Source of the DNA: a virus
IMG/VR virus record: IMGVR_UViG_3300031803_000003
Location: 1 to 41,331 of that record
Strand: one strand, 5' to 3'
Length of the DNA stretch: 41,331 nt
In this document: positions 34,601-41,331 of the stretch, piece after piece
Position numbering within the stretch: the stretch's first letter is position 1
Layout: each line of letters starts with the position of its first letter
The notes under the pieces: model-generated
What the model was told of the DNA's origin: nothing
Database searches by the model: none
The model's input: only the letters and a program-made list of their open reading frames with translations
Translations under genes and position numbers: made by a program

Positions 34601-37600
34601 CCAGCGGTTGCTGATTGCAGCTCATCATTAATAGCAGCAATCGACGACCCAGTGTGCCATTGCGGGTCGCCGGTCTGCGGGCGTGCCTGCACATGCATTG
34701 CGTGTGTGGTCAGGCGAGGTTCATTGCCGCCCGAGATGGGACCATGAGTATATGCCGAACTCGGGGCCTGGCCGGTCAGTCCCATAGGAACAATATTTGG
34801 GCTGCTTAGTGTACCTGGACTAAAGCGTGAATCCAATGTAAATCCATTGGCCAAAAGCAATCCATCTGTTGTATTGAAAATATATACATTGGCTACAAGA
34901 TTAGTATAGTCAATCGTGAGCGTGAACATGTTCCATGTGTCAGCCCTTACAGTACCGCCGCCTTCAGGGAAGTGCAAGCCCGAAGAACCACCCCGTATGC
35001 GAATAGGCTGAACGTAAAGTTTCTTATTGACGATGCCAGTCCAGTTAATTACATTAACACTTGCCCATTTTGCACTAGCGGATGGAATGTAAGTAAAATC
35101 GTTAGTTGTCCATGTAGTTAGTACCGGACCATTAGTGATATTATTAAAATTACCACCGGACACGCCAGAAGTGGTCGTAGACGTAGACACCTGCACGTCA
35201 GGTCCATGCGGCAGACCTTCCGCGCCGTTTAATGAAATATAAAACTTATCGGCTGGCAGGTCACCATTATATTCATAAATTCTAACATAATACCCAGTGC
35301 CTGCATCTGAACCACTAACCTTTTTAGTTATGCTAAAGGTTCTTTCTATGCCATCCTCAACATTAAAGGCTTTCCATGCAGCGCCAAAGCTCTGGTCATG
35401 ACCAAGGCTTCCGTCAATAGTAATCACGGTCATCTCATCTACGGTTTCGGTATAAACATCACTTTCATCATCATTGGAATAACATACCTGTGCATCCAAC
35501 CCAGTATCAGCGCCAGGATAATAGCCTGCGCTATTTGCGAGCTTTTGATAGTAGCCGACATGATTACCATTGTCAAATTTTGCATTAGGGAATGAAAATA
35601 GGGTGTCTATATAATCGCCTGTCGTTACAGCCGACGATGTATAGGCATTCATAGACCAACTCCAATGGCCGACTGTATCTCTTGACACAATCATTTCAGA
35701 CCCACTACCTATTTGATCGGTCATTGTTCCCGTAGACTTTTCTGAAGGATTGAACCAGAAGGACCATGTCTGAGTATTTGCACTACTAATATCATCATGG
35801 GGCATCAGAACCAGGCCACCCTCGGCGAGCGTTCCAATTGAAGTGCTACCAGCCCCGAAAATTCCTGCATTTGCAAAGGCAGTTTCAAACCTGGGATTGA
35901 TAGTTGGCCTAAATTCGTCATAATCTTGCAGAGAAAACCCGTCATATAATACAGTATTTCCGACGCTTCGAGTGTGCAACCCGGCCGATGAAGAACCAAC
36001 ATTTAATATTACAGAATCTATTTCATTGGCTTTAAGATCGTTGCCGGTAACCGTTAGACCCCCATGACTATATTGCGAATTTATGGTGCCTATACCATCG
36101 CCGGTGATCCTATGATTGTTGTTGGGTTGGTCAGTCAATGTAAAATCAAGAATCATCTCAAATCGTTCCCATTGACGTGGGGCAGAAAAAATAGTTGTGT
36201 GCTTATAAAAAGCAACATTTGCCTGTAGGTCTTCCATATTTCTTACGAAAACCCAAGATTGAACATCTTCTGGGACTATGTTAGAGTCTGAATATGCATA
36301 ATAAGAAAAAATCCATTTTTTTCCTTTCGGTATTTCGGCTACCCATGAACCATTCCACACCCCCTCGGCATCATCTCTAAATTCATAACTACCTATAACA
36401 GGTAGAGCGTTTGCAAACGTCATATAACTTGCGCCGCCGACGGTAATCTTATACTCTAAACTAGAAGTTCCAACATAACTAAAAGAGGTATTAATGCTCG
36501 CCTCCGGAGTGGAGCCGTACTGGGCAATTGGATATAGGTCCGGGGTGTCCTCGGTAAGACTACTATGAGGTCCGATTACATATAAACTCTCTGGTTTCTT
36601 GCTAAAGTCTTGATATCCATCTGTAATTAGATTAGGTGTCGTCCCCCGCCACGATGCAACTCTCGCATGATGCCCCTGGCCACTTTCGTCACGGACAATA
36701 GGTTGAAAACCAGTCCATCCAGTTGAAAGATATGTATTTGCTCCTGTTCGATCTGGAACAGCCATGGCATTTGTATATGTGTGATTAACATAACTTAGCT
36801 GGACATCACTCAATGTGTCATAATTCGGGTTTGCAACAAATGTAATGTCGCCTACACGAGGACCCTTAAATGTATTGTTAGCCACAGGATCATTACTATC
36901 ATTGGCTGTTGCATCGGCTGTGCTAATCGTCGCATCTTTGTGATAATAGGAATTCATCTTCCAGTATCCCTTGAGCCCTTCGTCTACTCCCGGGATAGTA
37001 ACAAAATTCATAATACTGTTGGCAGTCACATCAGCAGGATTTAAAACTCCTCTAAATTCAGTATATGCCAAATCGTCATAAGGATGATTTGTAGAAGGAC
37101 CCACATTTGAACTTGCGCCTCGGTTATCCGATTCGGTAAAGAATGAATTGGCGCCTGTATACTGAGAGAAATCATTATAGAAAATTGTCTCTAGTGGCCC
37201 AGCCGCAAATCGCGCGGCTCCTGCATCTGCATTATGAGGGGCTGTCATATCCAAAATGGGGACACTAGTATAACTATAACCAGGGTCAACGATTTTCATG
37301 GAAGTAATTCCACCAGAGGTCGCATTTGTTGTTAATACTTCTGCAACCGCGCCTTTGGCATCGTCATTGGTAGAATTAACAACAACTCGGTCACCAACAT
37401 GATAGTTAGAACCCGAATCTATGATTTTAACATTATTGACTAAACCAAGAACTTCTGCTCTGACTGTCGTTCCATCACCAACATTGTCGGTGTTAATAAA
37501 TTCTCCTGCAACAAAAGTTCCTAGTTTATTGCTTAATTCCAACTCAACAAACCTAACCCCTACATAAAGAATCTCTAGTGCCTTTTCAACGACCGCGGTA

Positions 37601-38403
37601 GCCAGTGATACTCCACCTTTAATTTTTCGCCCAACAAAGTCAGATGATATGCCGGTCACTGGAAGGTTAACACGAATAACTACAACATTTTTCCAGTTGG
37701 CATCACTAGCCCGAAGCATATCTGTTTCCGGAAGATAGATAGAACTATCTTCACCATATAACAATCGAAACAAAAACTTGAACGAATTTTCAGTACCACG
37801 AGCCTTGTAAAAGTCTCGAATATTTTTTAAAACCTTACGAGTATCGGCATCTCTATGTAATGTCAAAGGAAGATTTACGGCAAATTCATTTTTGATATAT
37901 TGAACATAATCGTCCAAAGTTTCATCAATATCTTTTGTGCCCAATAAATCTAATGATGCTCGCGTAGAACCAGCCTTGAGACTTTCTGTCTTATTTACAG
38001 GAAAAAACTTAACTCCACTCTTTACTCCAACAATCTCAACATCTTTTATGAAAGTTTTACTTGTTCCCCCAAATGATGTAATAATCGCAGTTTGGGCTGT
38101 TGCATCTCCAGACCATGCAAAAACTTTTGCAGATGCAGTTACTTCAGTAGAATCATCTGAATTAGCCTTTTGTTGAATCGTTTCACCAATTTGAAATTGG
38201 CCACCATAAGGATTGTTATTAGGCTTATATATTGTGGGAAAGGGATTAATTACGACCAGAGGAAGTGTAGTGGGCGGAGATTCAGATTCCAAAAATTCAT
38301 AATAGGATTTCAAAAACTGGACAAAATTATCATGATCTTCTCTAATAAAATCAGGAATCTGTTCTTCGAGGATCGCAGAAATTTTGTTGTTTTTTATAGC
38401 CAT
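28627..38403 (-). CDS. Giant gp7-like baseplate wedge protein with LamG-like and beta-propeller-like insertions
   Basis: A 3258-aa protein in the gp7 slot between gp6 and gp8 (T4 gp7: 1032 aa). The first 400 residues are the wedge-type N-terminus: ILEEQIPDFIREDHDNFVQFLKSYYEFLE, YVQYIKNEFAVNLPL, FYKARGTENSFKFLFRLLYGEDSSIYLP. A second conserved piece, DRFYQIYSYVIKSGFSIGTYKELVKKLVHPAGLIMFGQ, is at about 2115-2155, so a large insert separates two core parts. The insert holds LamG-like sheets at about 840-1215 and 1700-1845 (GGFDEARYYDKALSWNQIEHLFYNPGG), and two modules marked by IPKGKKWIFSYY / IPKGKRWIFSYY. About 2690-3110 carries DxxGxLYV-type blades resembling an NHL/six-bladed propeller. These are sugar- or protein-binding folds. 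The start is coupled to gp6 (3-base gap). Confidence 0.82.
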   Translation of the reverse strand: MAIKNNKISAILEEQIPDFIREDHDNFVQFLKSYYEFLESESPPTTLPLVVINPFPTIYKPNNNPYGGQFQIGETIQQKANSDDSTEVTASAKVFAWSGDATAQTAIITSFGGTSKTFIKDVEIVGVKSGVKFFPVNKTESLKAGSTRASLDLLGTKDIDETLDDYVQYIKNEFAVNLPLTLHRDADTRKVLKNIRDFYKARGTENSFKFLFRLLYGEDSSIYLPETDMLRASDANWKNVVVIRVNLPVTGISSDFVGRKIKGGVSLATAVVEKALEILYVGVRFVELELSNKLGTFVAGEFINTDNVGDGTTVRAEVLGLVNNVKIIDSGSNYHVGDRVVVNSTNDDAKGAVAEVLTTNATSGGITSMKIVDPGYSYTSVPILDMTAPHNADAGAARFAAGPLETIFYNDFSQYTGANSFFTESDNRGASSNVGPSTNHPYDDLAYTEFRGVLNPADVTANSIMNFVTIPGVDEGLKGYWKMNSYYHKDATISTADATANDSNDPVANNTFKGPRVGDITFVANPNYDTLSDVQLSYVNHTYTNAMAVPDRTGANTYLSTGWTGFQPIVRDESGQGHHARVASWRGTTPNLITDGYQDFSKKPESLYVIGPHSSLTEDTPDLYPIAQYGSTPEASINTSFSYVGTSSLEYKITVGGASYMTFANALPVIGSYEFRDDAEGVWNGSWVAEIPKGKKWIFSYYAYSDSNIVPEDVQSWVFVRNMEDLQANVAFYKHTTIFSAPRQWERFEMILDFTLTDQPNNNHRITGDGIGTINSQYSHGGLTVTGNDLKANEIDSVILNVGSSSAGLHTRSVGNTVLYDGFSLQDYDEFRPTINPRFETAFANAGIFGAGSTSIGTLAEGGLVLMPHDDISSANTQTWSFWFNPSEKSTGTMTDQIGSGSEMIVSRDTVGHWSWSMNAYTSSAVTTGDYIDTLFSFPNAKFDNGNHVGYYQKLANSAGYYPGADTGLDAQVCYSNDDESDVYTETVDEMTVITIDGSLGHDQSFGAAWKAFNVEDGIERTFSITKKVSGSDAGTGYYVRIYEYNGDLPADKFYISLNGAEGLPHGPDVQVSTSTTTSGVSGGNFNNITNGPVLTTWTTNDFTYIPSASAKWASVNVINWTGIVNKKLYVQPIRIRGGSSGLHFPEGGGTVRADTWNMFTLTIDYTNLVANVYIFNTTDGLLLANGFTLDSRFSPGTLSSPNIVPMGLTGQAPSSAYTHGPISGGNEPRLTTHAMHVQARPQTGDPQWHTGSSIAAINDELQSATAGTGNTARAEVIRDTPGANSYVTGNAFRTYNSNVATTTTAPDGKMPNYIWTYLMGGSTTGAQNNKLREIDDPLGTPNDGVSPYLMEIPKGKRWIFSYYVKSSVVKGTGIGPVSASTGKAPTSDYDSGTLTLYKRFNDDGTANNWLSGIWKTNAWYASDFDLGYNTIPQYNTGGNAPGSTFPPHIGDNIGLEQLSHAGGSAANVAVAGTWFRKHQFFDLRHSNTYYGYTNWGSTTTALRVIDDYWDNPALTDDSNWDPIGSNMTTTYKAATEDGPVLYTIIGAGGEADPRHRKLQANFNLQGEGVGAAIPAGDNPFSGKLINDFKLRWRANTEFSGTLDTSKLVRTETLVCWNKGITNGLGEGIPTIPQLVSNFESTSLLRWTTTLDETMGGDGGDQTARAWLRSGTGNDGVWAIEYWRMHKIPTWRERTITGIEFQIFRDLEEDDAFDIQYVAVGQTPEPPGNEIDALAFQFLVGSDSQDLYLDGFMLEEVTEDGVYEPSPYAFPNQGTETGALLLGTGIPAQGRAVKLGEKSESANGDMFVTEGDQKVHGGFDEARYYDKALSWNQIEHLFYNPGGRFDKTLSGDWKALNQGTNFYSDTNPVEVTFPTTLGNVGKYLRVGDGDTTTLDDGLHIITNKNIPFDPTIRYKMSANAKDGSASTASNTSIGIIGFSNTGIDLIGTLGEPSWDKLYSIVQSPGGDPAESGSLTSNWTTYKAVYGGNTTHLGTHSTTAYSPLLPASNGHGGNIEQSSAGLGTPKQEFKWANPVRLFGSEAAATQQGTGNTTFIRPVMFINSLGQDDITLIDYIKIEQQRDATLTAEIGTEFKQAGEYLDDSGKIGTSPATRWRPKFIQDDRFYQIYSYVIKSGFSIGTYKELVKKLVHPAGLIMFGQVEIQTFVSAAMRAFDDTLLGDIVDLFRTYYMGAESTLLSEYADVPISGRGVGYHTQFGLDIVGEADFDLDAAHGVTPHGAGKNTPGSPGWIAWDQSPLTSPYANSHYYTPHDTIWPYEDQALGYAPYATSNAYTTVTNDSLIWNIEGWRTLLVSPFENENVGALYAHSLIAPAHQTPDQAGRGQYGWEKASTTYGTVSESFNIYGVTAPLDIDGRAHRYVRMKIRRIGPGGYGADSWLGVCQPTTNPSSGSGGSHWRPTLGLTPTQWNAGMSVPDMPDPPRMDLDARKLFYASANTAQPSTLINSADVLPGTKSPWHILEWDMWELGQTEPTTIDNFIFPDNGGKNMWKDANPTTGASPQDGGTGRRIGAMSFQLCYEPDNKPVGEKFEIAWIQVDDGALWQRGSYAIPVGYANTWTSEINMAGVSLNDTGTGTGGIPYRIRASESTDFSNQTIGDFSVTVAPAATTPSEITRGAPVLYVHSDKSIINAGMIDQISDANGAIFRVSANTANNLDWIVTEVIDSEKFLRTAPGSPALGDYIGGGTPTGNGQFSGPVILDTDVHDNLYVGYVYEDHTGGYPRFGSSTDSKPLMLFRLTPTANVQTDMSESADPHNLRSVGSTSPVVRGRSNTYSAEQILWGNTGGTDGIGVMVGGNDLYGRSESEWAASEIGGGSGSFVDFSTDDLGSLYVVGSGSQNIIKILPAANTSYANGVTRLSHDIVGQVRGRRVFELANPTTLDANNDVLGNWRPTNIISGPKDSLFVACDTGYDPTNRGANSVYCYHVVTEQNIETGEHYTKNVYPVFANTSGLTAWPVTDYVTQTSNVGMSQSCAGMVLDHEEPPNLYYMSANTMYRIKPKGYSYQMGDTEIEQLFPDNYFRDTLNYHGGSSSIYYGYLGFTRHGIGPSDQNSYLYYQNNYQQLQVDSRNRIYFGGMANLFCYSRGSNTELLPLYNQSNTEFSTLQVVVNTAMYTSNINFGYGQITASIDSFVLGAKTANSAFTGGDPGNPSTGANNFSEGVYITMHDGPSYNSDTLEENGRRLIAIYPNANGSFVSDEGGQLAMTIMDENPAANTKYEVDFTGGLNKFRGIGPGKVVLRPEKI

Positions 38404-38406
38404 TTT

Positions 38407-40329
38407 TTAATAGATACTCGATGCCCTTGTAACACCGACCGTTCCACTTATCACAGAAGAATCATCTGACATACTAACTGATAAATCAGAATCTCTAATT
38501 GTGAGTAATTGATTATAATTTGGAACAATATCATTATTATTAGGTTTGACTGTAATAGACAATGTTCCACCATTTGACACATTTATCGGTACAAATCCAG
38601 TAAGGACTATTTTCCCCGTAGTATAATCAATGGTTCCTGCATCAGAAGAAACAACCAATTGCCCCGAAACTATTTGCACTACCCCATCTACATCTGTCAA
38701 AGTACAATTGGTGTGCCCTGTATAGGTAAACTGGCTACTACTCAATGTTCCCTGATGCCCCGCATGAGGATGATATAATGGATTAGCAAACTTGATAGTA
38801 TAATTTGTTGATACGCCAAGAGTAGGAACAATCTCTGCACGCAACTTGACACTAATTTCGTTATTTACAACACCAGCATTGTAGTTATCAACGGCAGATA
38901 CTAGTTTAGAATATCTAAAGTAGGTTTCAAATTTTTCTAGATTATTCTGCCCCCATTCTACAATTTCATTTCTAACACCCGCCATTAGCGTGGCATCGGT
39001 CAATGGAGTCAATCGACTATCCCACTTGACAGAAGCATTGATAACCAAAAAGATATACTCTGGATCAACAAGAACCGGCTCTACTGTAATAATATTTCGA
39101 CTCTTTAGGATATTCGTTTTAATGTTTTCTTTTTCAGTATTCGATAAAATATATCCCTTAACAGGCTTTATAGAAAGATATACTTTACCATATTCTGGCG
39201 GATCATTTTCCTCTCCACCCCAACACCGAACAGCGTCCAGCTGAGGATAGTCAGATAATACCTTTACCACATAATCATCTGTCGTGACTGCTCGATTTTG
39301 CGATTCATAATTTCTAGGAGCTAAATATTTAATCGAGTTCAAATCTTCTTGAGGCGCGCCTGCGGCTGCTTTTTCGACCAACAATACTGTCGGAGCATAC
39401 GTTGTCGTCGAACTATTAACCCCATAAAACGGCGACTTAATAGGATCTGCTTTGAATATGGTTGCGCCATTACCCGCATCACCCTCAGAAACAACATAGG
39501 TAATGTCAATGATATTTCCGTTTACAGGACTGGCTCCAATGTTTCCATCACCAAAATAAATTTCATACTTGCTGTTTAGGGTCTCTTGGACAAAAAATAC
39601 TTTACTATCTGAAGTAATTGCAGCATAATCATTAGAAAGAGTATAGATTTCTCCAGCCGATCCTGATAATGTATCGGTAACCAAAACAGTAATCGTCGAA
39701 GTATCTACCCCTTCATTGGGTATGATAAACTGTTGATTTTTTATCTGTTCGTTATATGCATATTGAATAGACGAATATACACCTTGAGTAATTTCTATAT
39801 CTGATACAGTATAGGGAACAACACCTGATGATTGAGTAGAAGAAATTAAAAATCCGCCGTCAGTGTTTGGCGTAGGAGTAGCTGTATGTGAACCTGTTGA
39901 TACAAACCCATAGGTCTTGTTATTCAGTTCAGTCAAAAATACAGAACCTTTAGGAATTGCAACAGTTGATCCTAATCTCGTTATATCACTACCAGGTCCT
40001 CCCAGGTCATTTGGATTAAATGTAATGTCCACTTTGGCCTTTGCGCCTATGACAGACCTGGGGGTATAGCCCAATTGCTTGGCCAACGAAACGGCCGAGG
40101 AACGCAAGGTGGTCGAGTCCAAAAACATCTCATTGGCAATCATGTTTGTATAGAAGGCATTATAGTGTGTATTATATGAAAGCAAATCTAGAAGAACAGC
40201 CATTCCAGAACCTTCAAAATCATAATCCACGAATTGGGTCTGTGATTTTAAATAATCTTTCAGACTATTCTTGATTAAATCAAAATCAAGTTCGGTAACT
40301 TTAAGTTTACTTGTTGTATGGCTTGACAT
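38407..40329 (-). CDS. 6: Baseplate wedge subunit gp6
   Basis: A 640-aa protein (T4 gp6: 660 aa), whose dimers form the continuous inner ring of the baseplate and hold the wedges together through the dome-to-star change. Recognised by LDFDLIKNSLKDYLKSQTQFVDYDFEGSGMAVLLDLLSYNTHYNAFYTNMIANEMFLDSTTLRSSAVSLAKQLGY (about 15-90), the baseplate J-like middle (GEIYTLSNDYAAIT, DGNIGASPVNGNIIDITYV), and NYESQNRAVTTDDYVVKVLSDYPQLDAVRCWGGEENDPPEYGKVYLSIKP (about 333-385). The last 130 residues are beta-rich. It starts immediately after the gp25 stop with an AGAGAG ribosome site. Confidence 0.94.
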   Translation of the reverse strand: MSSHTTSKLKVTELDFDLIKNSLKDYLKSQTQFVDYDFEGSGMAVLLDLLSYNTHYNAFYTNMIANEMFLDSTTLRSSAVSLAKQLGYTPRSVIGAKAKVDITFNPNDLGGPGSDITRLGSTVAIPKGSVFLTELNNKTYGFVSTGSHTATPTPNTDGGFLISSTQSSGVVPYTVSDIEITQGVYSSIQYAYNEQIKNQQFIIPNEGVDTSTITVLVTDTLSGSAGEIYTLSNDYAAITSDSKVFFVQETLNSKYEIYFGDGNIGASPVNGNIIDITYVVSEGDAGNGATIFKADPIKSPFYGVNSSTTTYAPTVLLVEKAAAGAPQEDLNSIKYLAPRNYESQNRAVTTDDYVVKVLSDYPQLDAVRCWGGEENDPPEYGKVYLSIKPVKGYILSNTEKENIKTNILKSRNIITVEPVLVDPEYIFLVINASVKWDSRLTPLTDATLMAGVRNEIVEWGQNNLEKFETYFRYSKLVSAVDNYNAGVVNNEISVKLRAEIVPTLGVSTNYTIKFANPLYHPHAGHQGTLSSSQFTYTGHTNCTLTDVDGVVQIVSGQLVVSSDAGTIDYTTGKIVLTGFVPINVSNGGTLSITVKPNNNDIVPNYNQLLTIRDSDLSVSMSDDSSVISGTVGVTRASSIY

Positions 40330-40731
40330 TTATCTAATTCTCTCTAGGAAAAAGGTGACTTGTCTTGGTACAGCTTCGTTGACAATAAAAAAATTAATAG
40401 TAACATTATATGCATTTTCGTCAGGTACGGCAATGACCCTAATAGAAGTTAGATCCACTCGGGGCTCAAAATTATTCACAACCTCTTCGATTGACTTTTG
40501 AATCGTAATGGCCGTCGAAGGCATGATGTTTTCAAACAACGAATTTTTAATCTTGCATCCTATTTCGGGATGAAATGGGCGCTCATAATGGCTCGTAAAT
40601 ATCAAGTTTTTTAACGACCGGATAACAGCAGCATCGGACACAAGAGTATTCAATTGCTTGGTGTTTGGATGAATGTCAAAATCTAAATCCAAATCAGAAA
40701 ATACTTTATTTTTTGTAGCTAATAATGCCAT
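40330..40731 (-). CDS. 25: Baseplate wedge subunit gp25
   Basis: A 133-aa protein equal in size to T4 gp25 (132 aa), with the gp25/GPW lysozyme-like fold that links wedge core to the sheath and starts sheath polymerisation. Signature stretches: FSDLDLDFDIHPNTKQLNTLVSDAAVIRSLKNLIFT, SHYERPFHPEIGCKIKNSLFENI, and TIQKSIEEVVNNFEPRVDL. The conserved Arg-Pro-Phe-x-P (RPFHP) and EPR motifs are present. It leads the wedge operon (gp25-gp6-gp7) and has an exact late promoter with a palindromic leader hairpin, using an AGAGAG ribosome site like gp6. Confidence 0.95.
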   Translation of the reverse strand: MALLATKNKVFSDLDLDFDIHPNTKQLNTLVSDAAVIRSLKNLIFTSHYERPFHPEIGCKIKNSLFENIMPSTAITIQKSIEEVVNNFEPRVDLTSIRVIAVPDENAYNVTINFFIVNEAVPRQVTFFLERIR

Positions 40732-40745
40732 ATTTCTCTCTATTA

Positions 40746-40759
40746 GTGAAGGCCTTCAC
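40746..40759 (-). promoter_or_regulatory. Perfect 14-bp palindrome in the gp25 leader
   Basis: GTGAAGGCCTTCAC, a perfect inverted repeat beginning three bases after the TATAAATA box and ending 15 bases before the gp25 ATG. It could be an RNA hairpin (with a reduced stem to allow a loop) or a protein-binding site. Confidence 0.5.
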
Positions 40760-40761
40760 CC

Positions 40762-40769
40762 TATTTATA
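40762..40769 (-). promoter_or_regulatory. T4-type late promoter for the gp25-gp6-gp7 operon
   Basis: Minus-strand TATAAATA in the gap between the right-edge gene and gp25, 31 bases from the gp25 ATG. Confidence 0.75.
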
Positions 40770-40779
40770 TGAATTTTCC

Positions 40780-41331
40780 TTATGAAGTGTTGGCTATTGC
40801 ATTTTGAATTGCAGTAGATGTTCCTCCAGGAAGCGTTGTTCTGGACATAAGATCAATTAACTGAAGGGCTTGGGCTCTCTGTTGTAACCAATCTTTGGCC
40901 TCATATAAGAACGTATTGGCCCGAGTTACACCCAGAAGAGGTTCATAATCTCCGGCCGCAGGAGAATCTGTCATAAAGCTCCGAACCATATAGGTATAAT
41001 TATTGACTCGATTAAGAAACTGTAGGTAGACTTCTTGTGGTGTCATGTTTTCTGCTGGGTGTACGCCATCTACCTTGTCAATTTCTAAACCAGCAGGTCG
41101 GTCAGCAAGGATGCCAGCTGGATTAATTTCGGCAGTACCATTTGCAGTATACAACCACATGGCCATACTATTAACGGTCGGAGCAATAGCAAAACCCAAT
41201 CTGCAATCTGTGGTTGAAGATTGGTCATTGGCCGCAAATGGAGAATTATTACTTATGAGCAAAACACTTGCAGAATTAATAGATGCGTATATAATTGACT
41301 GGGCATTATGGGTGGTGTTGGCCGCATCATA
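40780..41331 (-). CDS. Unrecognised virion-region protein, partial (5' end outside window)
   Basis: The frame is open through the right edge: 23 further codons upstream of a TTG at 41262 read without a stop (AANTTHNAQSIIYASINSAS), so the TTG is unlikely to be the true start and the protein extends beyond the window. The visible 183 residues show a Ser/Asn-rich beta start, then FAIAPTVNSMAMWLYTANG, and a helical C-terminus (PQEVYLQFLNRVNNYTYMVRSF, LYEAKDWLQQRAQALQLIDLMSR). It does not match T4 gp53 or gp5 by eye. Position before gp25 suggests a baseplate or structural gene. Confidence 0.7.
   Translation of the reverse strand, partial: YDAANTTHNAQSIIYASINSASVLLISNNSPFAANDQSSTTDCRLGFAIAPTVNSMAMWLYTANGTAEINPAGILADRPAGLEIDKVDGVHPAENMTPQEVYLQFLNRVNNYTYMVRSFMTDSPAAGDYEPLLGVTRANTFLYEAKDWLQQRAQALQLIDLMSRTTLPGGTSTAIQNAIANTS

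Noticed and set aside
41260-41262. TTG start for the right-edge gene
   Set aside because: The frame stays open for 23 more plausible codons to the window edge, so the true start is probably outside.

Overview
The window is part of the virion-structure region of a T4-like myovirus (contractile-tailed Caudoviricetes). Every gene I can support lies on the minus strand, so transcription runs from the right edge to the left. The gene set and order (gp25, gp6, gp7-like, gp8, a DUF4815-type protein, fibre, neck gp13/14/15, terminase gp16/gp17, sheath gp18, tube gp19, portal gp20, core proteins, protease gp21) and several small accessory proteins resemble marine T4-like phages such as cyanophages and pelagiphages. 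That affiliation rests on remembered family patterns, not on a search. The host cannot be read from the window. Layout from right to left: a partial unrecognised virion-like protein (40780-41331); baseplate wedge genes gp25, gp6, a giant 3258-aa gp7-like protein and gp8 (26536-40731); a 2400-aa DUF4815-type structural protein (19313-26515); a small coiled-coil protein; a 1483-aa repeat-rich tail fibre (14579-19030); three GC-richer accessory genes, one of them spike-base-like (12561-14544); a small virion protein and the neck genes gp13, gp14 and gp15 (9374-12478); the packaging terminase gp16 and a fractured gp17 (5940-9374); sheath, tube and portal (1486-5845); and prohead core proteins plus the start of the prohead protease (1-1441). 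Together these genes build the baseplate, fibres, tail, neck and prohead and package DNA. The standout is the terminase large subunit. It is broken into two genes by a split intein, and a free-standing Vsr/EDxHD-type homing endonuclease gene sits between the halves (5940-8975). The three reading frames overlap each other. The N-intein starts with Ser rather than Cys, and the break lies unusually early, between intein blocks A and B, as in the AceL-TerL class of atypically split inteins. A T4-type late promoter (TATAAATA), a hairpin and a strong Shine-Dalgarno for the endonuclease are embedded in the N-intein coding sequence. Regulation looks T4-late: TATAAATA boxes stand before gp25, the 134-aa virion gene, gp18, gp19, gp20 and the acidic core gene, and inside two coding regions (N-intein and the 94-aa gene); a CATAAATA variant precedes gp8. 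At five of these boxes a compact hairpin begins within about 2-12 bases downstream. I see no rRNA, tRNA, CRISPR array or IS element, and no gene-free stretch longer than about 100 bases.
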